From contig NW_023501053.1 in assembly GCF_014066305.1 (NCBI RefSeq), positions 452,501 through 516,500 on the forward strand: a stretch of 64,000 nucleotides of DNA, in the 5' to 3' direction. This stretch comes from Letharia columbiana (Eukaryota; Ascomycota; Lecanoromycetes; Lecanorales; Parmeliaceae). The position numbers and the translations under genes were made by a program. How positions within the stretch are numbered: position 1 is the stretch's first letter; each line of letters begins with the position of its first letter. The notes below the pieces were generated by a model, which worked only from the letters and a program-made list of their open reading frames with translations, had not been told where the DNA came from and searched no databases. Below are positions 47,713-60,174 of this stretch, in pieces.

Positions 47713-49794
47713 CTTTTATTTATTAATTAGAAGTCTTCTATTATTAAAGCTTTATTTCTATTAAAATTATTAACTCTAATTTTATCAAAAAGTTTAATCT
47801 AGATATAAAAGTTATTTTTCGAGAATAAAATTATATTTATATCTTTATACATCTATAGCTTAATATTATTAATAAGAAGATTTATATTAATATTAATTAT
47901 AAAGTTACTTTAGTAGATAAATTATAACTATTAATATTACTATCTCTTATAAAAATTCGAAGAATAGTCTTATCTCTTTATATTAAGGGCTTAGATTTAG
48001 CTATATATAATATTAATAAATATATATTAATTTTAATATATATTTCTATTAATAAGATAGACGATAGTAAGATTCTCTATTATATTTAAAGAGAAATTTA
48101 TCTTATTAATAATTTAAAAGTCTATATATTATTAGAAAATAATATTATAGATCTTAAGAAGATTATATTTAATATTATTTAAGTTAAGGTATATATTAAT
48201 AGCTATATCGCCATTATTAATATTATTAATTAATAATATAATTTATATTAGAGATATATTATTTATATCCGTAAGGCCTTAATTATAGTATCTTATATAA
48301 ATATTATAATATCTATTAGCTCTTTTAAAGAATTATTTAAGAGAAACTATATTTTCGAACTAATAGCATAGCGAAACTTGACTTTATACGCTTATCTTAT
48401 AAACTTATATATCGTCGAAGTTTTAGTTAAAAATAAAATTAATTAAATTATTTAAATCTCTAAAAAACTTTATTTAGATATACTATACGAAGTTAATTAT
48501 AAAAATATCTTCTTTATAGAGTCTTCGCTAAAGTCTTTTATAGATAAGTCTATTATAAATAATTAAATTAAGAAAATAACTACTCTTATTATAATAGTAT
48601 TAATAAATATAGCTAATAGCCTCTTATAGCTTATTTATAACGCTATTATATCTTAATTAAATCTTATTAAAGAGATTAAGCTATTAAATAATATTATAAT
48701 CTATAATAATAAATATAATACTTAGATTCTAATAGATCTAATTAATAAATTTTCTATCTTATAAAGAGATAAAGACTTTATTAAGATATTTAAAGATAAT
48801 TAAATAAAGATTATACTACGCGATAACTAATAAAATAAATTATTAAAGTTTAATTATATAAAGATCTACTCTCTAAATATTAATAATAAAAAAGTAATTA
48901 ATAATATATTTAATAATTTATAATAATAAGATAGACTTAAATATACTATTAAGCCTACTTTATTTAATTATTTTATATTTATAATTTAAAAAATATTATT
49001 AAATAATAAGCGAAAGAAAAGAGCTATAATAAATATTAGAGGCCTTAATAATCTTATTATCTTAAATATATATCTTATATTATTATAATTAGATATTATA
49101 ATAAGACTACTAAAATATATTTATTTATCTATACTCGATATAATATCTTTCTTTTATTAATAGCTTATTTACTATAATAATCGCTATATACTTATTATAA
49201 TTTCTTATTAAGATTAAAAGATTTTTAATATATTAATTATAGAATATATAAATTTTATAACTTATATATAACGATAGATTAATAAAATTCTATAATTTAT
49301 TAAAGACTTTATTTAAGTATATATCGATAATATTATATTAAATTTTAAAACCTTAAAAAAGTATATTATATATCTATAAAAGTTATTTTAAATCTTAATT
49401 AAATATAATATTATTATTACGCCCGTGAAAATCTTTTTAAGATATCTTAATATTAATCTATTAGATTATTAAGTTAATTTTTTAATATAATAATAGTTAA
49501 GAATAAGTTAAACATTATTAATAAGATCGTTTATTTTAGTATATTTAGAGATCTTAAATACTATTTTAAATTAATAGACTATTTAAGAAGTTTAATTTAC
49601 TACTACGCGTAGCTTACTAGTTCTCTATAAATATTAAAAACTCGCTTATTTAAAGAGATATTAACTAAAAATAATTTATATTATATTTACTTCTTTAAAC
49701 TTCGTCTATTAAAGACTTTCTTATAGAAGAATTAAAGTTTTAAAAGCCTATAGAAAGCTTTAAAGTAGACTCTTTATTACTTATATATTTTAAT

Positions 49795-50280
49795 TTAAAT
49801 AAAGATCTATAAATAGATCTAGATATCTCTCTAAAAAATAAGATTTCGATATATAAATATTTTATATTAAAAAGAAATATATTATTATAGCTAATATTAA
49901 GTAATTATCTAGAATTATTATAAAGTTAATTATATACTTATTAAGAATATTAATTTTCGTCGAGAAGAATTATTAGTCTATAAAACTCGAGATAGTAGAA
50001 TTTATATAAATTATTAAGAAGATTCGATATCTTATAAAGTCGTTTAAGCGATTTATTATTATTTAAATTAATTATTTAGCTATTCTCGATATTATAAAGT
50101 AATCTTCTATTACTTTTATAACGTTTATAATAAAACTAAATATATAATTTATATATACTTCTTAATTTCTTTATTAATTTTATCTCGATATAAGATATAA
50201 GTCTAATAAGAAATATATTATATTAGACGCTCTCTCTCGCCTTATAAATATCGATAAATTAACGCTACTTAAAAATTACT
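49795..50280 (+). pseudogene. Gypsy RNase H of G3
   Basis: Plus frame: KDL*IDLDIS near 49800-49830, then a decayed middle and KLNLRLV-like region. It ends with LDIRYKSNKKYIILDALSRL (about 50180-50243), the hallmark end of gypsy RNase H before integrase. The Asp of DALSRL is kept. Confidence 0.75.
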
Positions 50281-50549
50281 TAAAGCTTAATATCTTATAT
50301 ATTTATATTACATAAGTAATAAATTATAATAATATTTATAATTACTCTACTATCGTAGTAGAGATAAATAAAGTCTTTTATAATAGACTTCTTATTAAAT
50401 ATAATATAGATTTATATTAAATAAGAATTATTAATATTATAAATATTAATATAAAGCTAATAACTAAAAATAAGAGCGTTAAGCTTTCTTTTATTTATAA
50501 TATTATAAATTTTAATCTTATTTTTTATAAGAATAAATTTATTAATTTA

Positions 50550-51400
50550 AAATAATTATATATATCTTAATCGCTAATTAAAGATATTCTCGAAATCGCC
50601 TATAAAGATAATTATCTAGATTTTAAAAGATCTTTTAATATAATCTTTAAATTATAATATATATAAGAATTATTTAAGTATCTTTATAGCTATATTAAGT
50701 ATTATTCTAAGTATCTAATATTATAAACTTATCGCTATAAGTCTTATAATTATCTATAGTCTATAGAGAGTTTTATTTTATCTTTTTATATCTTAATACT
50801 TAATTTTATTCTTACTATATTATTATCTAATAAGAAATTTAATTATATAATAATCGTTATAAATAAGTTTATAAAGCGAATTACTTATATCTCTAATAAA
50901 TCTATTTAAGATATTAAAGAGTAGATTATTACTTTACTAAATCGCCTCGATATAGATAATTAGAAAGTATTAAAGATCTTACTATCTAATAGAGATTCTA
51001 AATTTCTATTAGAGCTATAAAAAGCTATATTCGATAGATTAAAAGTTAAACTACTATACTCTATTATCTATTATTTCTAGATAAATAATAGTAATAAACG
51101 TATTAATTAGACGGCTGAAATTACTTTATACTTTCTATCTATATATCTTAAAGAAGCCTTTAATATAACCTACTATTCTCTTACATATATAAGTACTACT
51201 TAATAATACGTAGTCGACTATTATAACTAAGTTATCGAATAAGCTATTCTATAAAATTTCCCTCTAAATAAAACTCTTTAATCTTATTATATTATTCGAA
51301 TTATTATAGTAGATATACGTTATTATTAGAGTTAAAGCTATTAATATAATAAGCTTTATTTAAATATCTTAGAAATTCTATTATAATTATAAGTATTAGT
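50550..51400 (+). pseudogene. Gypsy integrase of G3 with all three catalytic acids replaced
   Basis: Plus frame: an IKDILEIAYKDNYLGFKR zinc-region start (about 50580-50635), a YIKYYSKYLILQTYRYK block in which Cys have become Tyr, then LNFIL (first Asp now Asn, about 50808), LLSNRDSKF (second Asp now Asn, about 50988) and NSNKRIN*TAE (Glu now Lys, about 51092). A YNKLYLN-like end follows. All substitutions are G-to-A type. Confidence 0.8.
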
Positions 51401-51889
51401 CTATATACTTTAGAAAGAAAGATAAGATACTCTTACACTTATATAAAGATTACTCTATTTTATAATCTATTAATACTATTAAGATAAATAAGATTAATTA
51501 ATATTACGTTAACTTTTTTAAAATTATTATTAAAATAAATAAATAAACGTATTATCTCGATATATTTAGTTATTAAAGAGTTTATTTTATATTCTCGATA
51601 ATATAGCTAGAACTATAATTCGCTAATATTAATTTTTTTTATTAATTATTAAATAATAAATCTAATTCTATTTATATAAAAGGCGATATTAATAATTATA
51701 AGTTATATAAGCTATAGTTCTTATTTAATAAGCGTATTAGACGTTATAGTAAAAGTTATTTAATTAAATATCTAGTATATTAAAAAGAATATAGCTTTAA
51801 GTATAATTAATAATATAATATTAAATAGCTAGACGATACTTCGAAATTAATAAAAGACTATAAGACCGCTATATCGCCTCTATTAGAGC

Positions 51890-52070
51890 TACTACCTCCG
51901 CTATTAATAACGTATATTTATAGAAGCCTTCTATAATCGATTATGCTGTTATATTATTATTATCTCCGCTATTAAAACTACTATCTATAATACTATCTTT
52001 ATTATATTTATAGAAGTCTTTTATAATCGATTATACTATTATAATAGACTCTTATTATTAATAAAACCTT
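51890..52070. repeat. Imperfect duplication near the 3' end of G3
   Basis: TATTTATAGAAGCCTTCTATAATCGATTATGCTGTTATA recurs about 100 bp on as TATTTATAGAAGTCTTTTATAATCGATTATACTATTATA. Most differences are C-to-T or G-to-A transitions, so the second copy is the more RIP-mutated. Confidence 0.7.
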
Positions 52071-52270
52071 CGAAGCCTATTACGAAGAAAGCTATTACGA
52101 TTATAATATCGAGAAGAAAGAAGCTAACTATATAAGAGCCTTACTACCTATATTTACTACTTATTATACTTTACTTTTATTATCTCTTTACTTATATATA
52201 TATCGAGGTCGCTATACTTTTTTATTAACGATATATTATTATAGTAAGCTATCGTAATTATATAGATATA

Positions 52271-52431
52271 TGATTTTATCTATCTTTATATCTATTAAGA
52301 AGATATCTTAATAAGAACCTTAGCTTAGTATTATAAGTAGTTACTTTCTTAGTAGAAGAAGAAAGAATTATCTTTAATTATATATTACTTATTATACTTT
52401 ATTTTTTCAATATTACTTATAAAATATTTAT
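52271..52431 (+). repeat. LTR of gypsy element G3, right
   Basis: Matches 45277-45424. It begins TGATTTTATC, keeping the canonical TG start of an LTR. Confidence 0.75.
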
Positions 52432-55400
52432 TTTAAAGATAAAATATCTTAATAATAAGTAAATAATTTTATAATTAATCTTAATCTCGAATTTTAATTA
52501 AGTTAATTTTAAAAAAAATAAATAAAGCTTTTAGCTATTAAGATAGTTAATATAATTTTAATAATATAATATTATATCTATATATAAAAGATAAACCCTT
52601 ATTATTATAACGTTTTTAGATTATTTTAATATTTTTATTATTTATTAATTATTTAACTTTCTAATAGAATACTATTCGCTATTTCGAATATTAATAAATA
52701 ATAAATCTTTATAAATAAATATTAAATTATATTAAACTAATCTTAAAGCTTAATAAGACTTTTTTATATATTTAAATCTTTAATATATTATAAAGAATAT
52801 TCTAATAGCGAGAGTAAGTATATATTAAGCTCTCTTACTAATTTTAATTTAATATTAAAATAATTAACCTCTAAATCTCTATTAAAGCTAATTTTTAATA
52901 AAGGGTTTTTTAATTTTTAAACGCGCTTAATTTTATTAATATTATCTATTTTAATTATTTCTCTAAATTCTATTAATATATAAATTTTATTTTTAAATTT
53001 AGACTTTAATAAAGTAAGCTTATTTAATTTATTTAACTTATTCTCTAATAAAGAGAATTTATTAAATTTTTAAGTATTATATCTTTTAAGAAATTTAAAA
53101 TCTCGATTTTTTTAAGTTATTTTAATAATATTAATAAATTTAAAAATATCTTTAACTATTAAATTTAAAAGTAATAATTTAAGAATAAATTAAAGTTATT
53201 TAAATTATAGCGTTATATTAAAAAAAATTATATAAAATTAATTATTAATATTATTATTATCGAAGTTTAGATTAATAACTAATTATAAATATAAGATTAA
53301 ATTTATATTATATTAAAATCGCGTTATAAAAAGAACTCGTATTCTAAAATTAAAAATAAAATTAATATTAAAGAAGTTTAAGAGACTCTAAATAAGTTTA
53401 AATCTTAAGACTTAAATATTCTTAATTTTATATTTAGAAAAATAAATAATATTACTCTTATAAAGTGTAATAATAATCTTTAATCTTATATTAATAGATT
53501 TATAAAGATTCTAAACGAGTTCGATAACTTATTTTTAAAGCTAAAGTTCGATAAAAATTAAAAGATCTATTACTTTTATTTAGACTTAAATTTTTATATA
53601 ATTTATATTATAAATAATATAATTAAAATTATAACGTTTTTAAGAATAATAATATTATAAAATTTAATCTAGATTATATAATTACTTAATTTATTAATAT
53701 TATAATTAATTTTATTAATTTAATTAGTATTAAAATTTATATACTAATTACGCTAATTAATAGATTCTTTATATATAATCTATAAAGTATTATTATATTA
53801 ATTATTATCGATAAAGCTATTAAGTATAAAATTTAATAAAAAATTTATATTAATTTAAGTAATAAAGATAAAAATAAAAATATTTAAAATAATAAGTTTA
53901 TTATTAATTACTAGTTTAGTAATATTAAAATTATTATAGCGTATATTTAATTAGTAATAGCGTATAGTTTTATAATATATATTAATCTTAATTTAAAGAA
54001 TATTATATATCTTATTACTAATTCTTAATTTTTATAAAATTAAATCTATTATTTCTTTATTAAAAGGGGGGCTTAAAGATTATAGTTTAAACTTCTTTAA
54101 TATTTATAATTATTATATTATTATATTTATAATTTATTAATAATATCTATACTTAATATATTACCCGTAATTTCTTAATCTTTTAAATCTTTACTCTATT
54201 TAAATTATATTATTTAATTAATAAAGTTAATAGCTTAATTATAACTATAAACTTTAAATATATTAAATTTAAATATAAGATTTTTAGAAATAAATAAACT
54301 CTATATATAAAAGATATTTAATATATTTTTAATAATAATTTTAATCTAATTTCTTAAAAGTAACTCGAAAATTAAAACTATTCGCTTTAATTTATATTTA
54401 AAAATATTAAAATAGAGAAATATAATATTATTTTTAGATATTAGCGTAATTATCTTTATATATTAAATATATAAATAAAAATCTTTATATATTTAGTAGT
54501 TATTAATAAAGATATCTTTATTTATAATAAATTTATTATATCTATATCTATATCTAAATCTAAATCTTTATTCTTATTTATTAATATTTTAGATTTTTAA
54601 ATTAATAAAGAAATCTTATATATATAATACGCTTATTATAATTATTTAAAATATTAGAATTTAAAAAAATTAATTAAAATATATATTAAAATAAATTTAT
54701 TTATTTTATTCTTTAGAAATATATATAAATTATATAATATTATTAATATAAAAATTAAATTATATAAGCGTTATATAACGCTAAGTCGTTAAGAAAATAA
54801 TTTAATTTATAATAATCTTTAAGAGTTTTTTTTTATTTTTTATAATAATTATAAATAAATAATAATCTTTTTAGATAATAAAACGCTTTATTTTACTATA
54901 TTCTTATTTTCTAATAAAAATAATTTTATAATTTTTATAATATTTAAATTTTTTCTAAATTAAATTAAATATAAAATTTTTATTTATATTAAATTTTATA
55001 ATAACTATAATTTTAAATATAATAATTATAATATATATATTTTTTAATTTATTAAAGAAATTATTTAAAAAGATATTATATCTAGTAATTTTTAAATAAA
55101 TAATAAATTTAAATATCTTAATTAAATAATATAATATAAGATTAATATTATATTTAAAGAAAGTAAATTATTATAAAAGTATTAATCGAAATTTACGTAG
55201 ATTTCTAATTATTTATATAATCTATAATTAATATTAAGAAGAAATATTATCTCTTATAAAGTCTTTATAAATTATTTATTTAATATTTTATATCTTTAAA
55301 TTATTAAATAGATTAATTTTTATTAAATATATTTATTAAATATTAGCTAGATTAAATATAAGAATTATATTTATAAAAAGCGCTTAATTAATTATAAAGT

Positions 55401-56573
55401 TAATTAATTTTATTATATATTAATATTAAATAATAAAATTTAAATTTATTTAAATATAATTTAAATTAATAATATTTTTTTTAAATTTTTTTTATTTAAA
55501 TTTAATCTCGCTAGAGAAAGAGAGATTAATAATTAAAATCTATTTAAAAATAAAAATAAGCGTTATATAAATACGCTATAAAAGACTATACGCGAGCTAT
55601 TAATTATTTTTTTAATATTAATTTTAAAAAAGAGAGTCTTAAAAAGAATAAGATAAGAAATATTTATCGAAGTAATAATTATCTTAACTAAAGCTATTAA
55701 AGAATTTATTATTATTATATAAATTCTTATTAGAAAAGTATTTTCGTAGATATCTTTATAATAAATATCTTTATAGATATTATCGTAGATATTATTATAA
55801 ATATATTTAAAGAAGATAGAGTTAGAATTACTCGAAATTCTAAGCGAAAATATATTTATAAAATTTATCTTAATAATATCGGCGTCTTTAGTATAAGTCT
55901 TAATAAGATCTATAATTAAATTTATAATTAATCGATAGTCTCTTTTAGAATAATCTAAGCGATATAAAGTTTTTAAAGCTTATCGCAATTTTTCGCTAAA
56001 TTTATTTACTCTTTTAATTAAAGTTAATACTTTTAAATTATTTAAATCTTAAACTTATTAAAAGATAATAGCGAATAAATATCGAAAAATAAAATAAAAA
56101 TTTATTATATAAAAAGAAATTAACTCTCTTATAGCTAATAGTACTTAAATCTTAATAAATTTATTTTTAAATATATATATCTTAAATAATAAATAGATTT
56201 ATAAATTTAAACGAGATCTTATTAAAAAGATTATATAATATAAAGCTTAATAAATAATTTATAATTTTAAATAATATAAAGACGTAAATTTTAATAAAAT
56301 TTTCGTTTTTATAATTAAATTTATAAATTATAAAGCGATCTTTACTTTAATAATAATTCTTAATTAAAAATTAAAGTAAATAAATATTAAAATTACTTTT
56401 CTTTATAATAATATAAAAAAAATTATTTATATAATATAGTTTATAAGTTTTAAGATAAATAATAAGTATAAGATATATAAATTAAAGAAGACGCTATACG
56501 ATTTAAAGTAATCTTTAAAAATTTAATATAATATTCTCTTTATATATCTAAAAAAATTAAACTTTAAATCTAT
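52432..56573. other. RIP-mutated AT-rich DNA with a possible gag fragment
   Basis: No intact frame. At about 53430-53620 the plus strand reads SYINRFIKILNEFDNLFLKL then KIYYFYLDL, which recalls the gag core of Ty1/copia-type elements (UBN2 region), but support is weak. Short repeats near 55740-55805 (ATATCTTTATA units). Nothing else recognised. Confidence 0.4.
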
Positions 56574-56738
56574 TACGATTAAAAGTAAAATATTAGATAT
56601 ATTAGAATAATTAAAAGATTAACTATTAATTTATAAAATATATAAATATTTATATATATAAAATAGATAGCTAATAGTAACTAATAATTATTAATTTTAA
56701 TAATACGCGATATATTATATAATAGTTGAAGAGGCTAA
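56574..56738 (+). repeat. 165-bp direct repeat C, copy 1
   Basis: Matches about 57396-57562 in the same orientation (TTAGAATAATTAAAAGATTAA, then TATAAATATTTATATATATAAAATA and GAAGAGGCTAATATTATAAT). Could be a pair of short LTRs around a ~650-bp non-autonomous element, or a duplication. Confidence 0.65.
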
Positions 56739-56924
56739 TATTATAATACTTCTCAATAACTCTAAAAACTAGATTCCCTAAATCTTAATATATTATATCT
56801 TATATATATTAATTTTCAAATTTACGCTTTATATTTAAGATTAATTATTTATTTAATCTCGTTAAATTTATAAAAACTCTCGATAAGAAAAATAAAAAGA
56901 GTATCGAGGCTTTAAATAACCGTT

Positions 56925-57215
56925 TCAAGACCTCGAAATAATATAAGAATTTTTAATATTTTACTTATATTATTTTAGGACTAATAACTTACTTATATTA
57001 CTTTAAAACCTCGAAATAATCTAAAAAAATTTAATATTTTACTCATATTATTTTAAGATCTTAAAATAATCTAAGGGTTTTATTAATTTACTTATATTAT
57101 TTTAAGATCTTAAAATAATATAAAGGTTTTTAATTAATTTAAATCCTTATATAGTATAAGAGTTTTTTATTTATATTAATTTTAAAACCTCGAATAAAAT
57201 AAGAATTTTAATTCG
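56925..57215. repeat. Degenerate ~55-bp tandem repeats with palindromic core
   Basis: Four to five units contain TTTAATATTTTACTTATATTA followed by TTTTAAGATCTTAAAATAAT, where TATTTTAAGATCTTAAAATA is a perfect palindrome (two units). Other units carry CCTCGAAATAAT in its place. The array lies between the two copies of repeat C. Confidence 0.75.
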
Positions 57216-57395
57216 ATATTTTTTATATAGAAATTAAATAGCGATAGCTTTCTCGTTAATAGATATAAGCTAAAAAAATAGGCTATCGCTATAAGATATA
57301 TTTATTTATAAATAATTATTAAAGACTTAGTTTAATATTTATATTAGAAAGTATAAAGATATTTAATATTATCTTACTCGCTTTCGAGCTTATAA

Positions 57396-57562
57396 TCTAT
57401 TAAAAGTAGAATATTAAATATATTAGAATAATTAAAAGATTAATTATTAATTTATAGAATATATAAATATTTATATATATAAAATAAATAGCTAATAGTA
57501 GCTAGTAATTACTAACTTTAATAATATACGATATATTATATAATAATCGAAGAAGCTAATAT
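57396..57562 (+). repeat. 165-bp direct repeat C, copy 2
   Basis: Same orientation as copy 1 at 56574-56738, about 660 bp downstream of its end. Confidence 0.65.
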
Positions 57563-58659
57563 TATAATAATTATAACTAATTTTTTAATCTTTATTAATA
57601 ATATTATAATTATTATAATTTATATAAATAATATTCTTTTAATTAATCTTAATAAAGTAGAAATTTAAGATATTAAAAATAAGTTTAATAATTATTTCGA
57701 AATAACTAATTTAAGATTATATATCTATTATCTAAATATAATTATTATTAAAAATTATACTAATCGTATTATTCGATTTAATTAAATAAAATATATTAAA
57801 AAATTTCTTATTAAATATAATATATAAAAATTTAAAAATATATTTACTTTTATAAATATTAAAAGATATTAAATATTTAAAGAGAATTTTTAGATCTTCG
57901 AAGTCTTTTATATCGAGTATTAATTAATAATAGAGTTATTAATATATATAATACTTAATATAAAATTAGATATTATATTTATAATCTCGATAATATCTTA
58001 ATATAATTTAAACTTTAATAAAGCTTATTAGAAAGCGATTAAGCGAATCTTTTATTATTTTAAATAAATTATTAACTATTAACTCGTTTTTAAAGAAAAT
58101 CTAAAATTTCTAAGCGATTATATCGATATTAATTAAATCGATAATTAAGATACTCGTTATTTTATATTTAGATATATATTTAATATTAATAGCGAGATTA
58201 TTAATTAATTATCGAAGTAATAATTTATTATAATACTCTTAATTTATAAGATTAAATATATTAATTAAATATAAATTATTAAAAAAGTAATTTAATTATA
58301 TAATTTATTAAATTAACTTAATTTTAGCGATAAATAAGTATAAATAATTATTATTTTTTATAATAATTAAAATATTATAATATTAGCTAAAAATCTTTAA
58401 TTTTATATTTATATTAAATATATTAATATTTAATATTATTATATATAAGAATAAGTTATTATTAGAAATATCGCTTTAAATTACGTCTTTATTAATTAAT
58501 AAATAATTAATAATTTTATTAAGACTCTTAATAAGAATAAGTTTAAAAGATTTTATTAATTTATTAAATTAAAATATCGCTTATAATCTTATTATAAAGA
58601 AGTTATTTACTTTAAAAAAGCTATTTTATTAATTTTTATATTATAAATAATCGACTTAA
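57563..58659. other. RIP-mutated AT-rich DNA, no gene recognised
   Basis: Stops in all frames; no repeat matched. Confidence 0.55.
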
Positions 58660-59150
58660 GTCGCTTATTAAATTATTATATTAGACTTAATACTCTATAA
58701 ACTTACTATTTTATATCGAAATAGCTATTTCTTTAACGCTATTATTACTATTATTATTAAAACTTTTAAAGCTCTTTTAAGAAATTTATATCTATTTATT
58801 ATTAATATCTTAAGTATTATATTTTTAAATTATTATTATTATAACTACTATTATTAAAGATTTAAAATAATCTTATAAAAGTTTTATAGCTAACGATATA
58901 TAACTAGAAGAATTTCTTCTAATTATTTTATTTAATTATCTCTATAAATATTCTTTAATTTTAAATTAATTAATTTTTAGTATATATTAAATAGTCTAAA
59001 AATAAAATTTTTAAAAAATCGCTTTTTAATAAAAAGTAGAATTTAGATTATATTTAAATAGGGGCTATAATTTAATATAGTCGTTTTTAGATTTCGACTT
59101 TTTACTTTATCTATTCTATTTTAAATATCGCGAACTTTAAATCTTATATT
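58660..59150 (-). repeat. Repeat B, inverted copy of 20.29-20.50 kb
   Basis: The reverse complement shows GAAATAGCTATTTCGATATA and flanks matching 20404-20450, and AAAAAGTCGAAATCT matching 20329. This copy is longer by about 250 bp. Confidence 0.65.
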
Positions 59151-59364
59151 TTTTAATTTCGTTTATATAGAGGAGTAGAGATATAGAGATATACTTTTTA
59201 CGCTAATTACTTAATACTAATTTATCTTAGCTATTTAATATTAATTTTACTTTAATTATTTAATACTAATTTTATCTTATCTATTTAATTTTAATATTAT
59301 TAATATTAAACTTTATATTTATTAAATTTTATTTATAAGAGAATATATATAAAGAAAAGTATTA

Positions 59365-59470
59365 AAATTCGAATTATATAATTCTTAGCGTCTTAGCGAT
59401 TATATAATTATATTATATAATACGCCTTAGCGCGCTTATATTAAGTCGCTCTTTTCTTTTATAAAACTTA
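59365..59470 (+). repeat. Repeat D, copy 1
   Basis: ATTAAAATTCGAATTATATAAT, then TTAGCGTCTTAGCGATTATA and TCGCTCTTTTCTTT match 62858-62965 in the same orientation. This copy keeps more C and G. Confidence 0.65.
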
Positions 59471-60132
59471 ATAATTAATATAACTAAGTATTTTATCTTT
59501 ATATTTTAATATACTCTATAATTTCTATAAAGTATTTATCTATTTTATCTTTCTAATAAGATTAATAATAATTTAAATTCTTATTAATATAGTAGTTATT
59601 AGACTCGCTTAAGTTTTAATAAATATTTTTATTCTAAAATATAGATTTAGATTTAATATTATCGCGAGAAAATAGTAATAATTCTTTCTTATTAGCTTAA
59701 TATATCGTTCTCTATAATTATAAAGATCTATTTTAATTATAATTAAAGAATTTAATATTTAATCTATTTATTTATCTTTTAAATTTATTATTTTTATAGT
59801 AAGAATTCTACTAGCTCGACGATATCTAAGAATTAAATAAATAAATATTTTCTTCTATAATTTATAAAGGTTATCGAGAATTTAATAAGATAGAATTTAT
59901 TTATTATTATTAATAGAATTAATTAGACTAGTTAGTAAAGTTATTTTTATACTTATTATATTTAAATAGAAATTCTTAATAGAATTATTATTAAGAGTAT
60001 AAGAAAGAAGAAAAAGATAGCTTTAAAATTTATTCTAATAAAAATTATTATTTATATATTAATAATATTACTTAAATAATATTAATACTTTCTTATTAAT
60101 ATATTATAAAAGATTATAATTTTATTATATTA

Positions 60133-60174
60133 TAAGTAAAGGCCTATAAATTTAATTTCTAGATCTTTACTCGT
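60133..60174. repeat. Compact inverted pair of family A termini
   Basis: TAAGTAAAGGCCTATAAATT runs into TTTCTAGATCTTTACTCG, so a left-type and a right-type terminus lie only ~40 bp apart. It could be a rearranged end or a minimal deletion derivative. Confidence 0.5.

Larger units (their letters stand above)
45277..52431 (+). mobile_element. Ty3/gypsy LTR retrotransposon G3, RIP-inactivated
   Basis: About 7.2 kb between same-orientation LTRs. RNase H (about 49.8-50.25 kb) followed by integrase (about 50.55-51.4 kb) is legible on the plus strand. The right LTR keeps TG at its start (52271), where the left has TA. RT and gag upstream are too decayed to place. Three integrase catalytic residues are substituted. 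Its RNase H wording differs from that of G1 and G2, so it is a separate gypsy lineage. Confidence 0.8.

Noticed and set aside
53430..53620. Intact copia gag
   Set aside because: Only a vague gag-like block is legible and stops surround it; kept as a remark within the AT-rich region.
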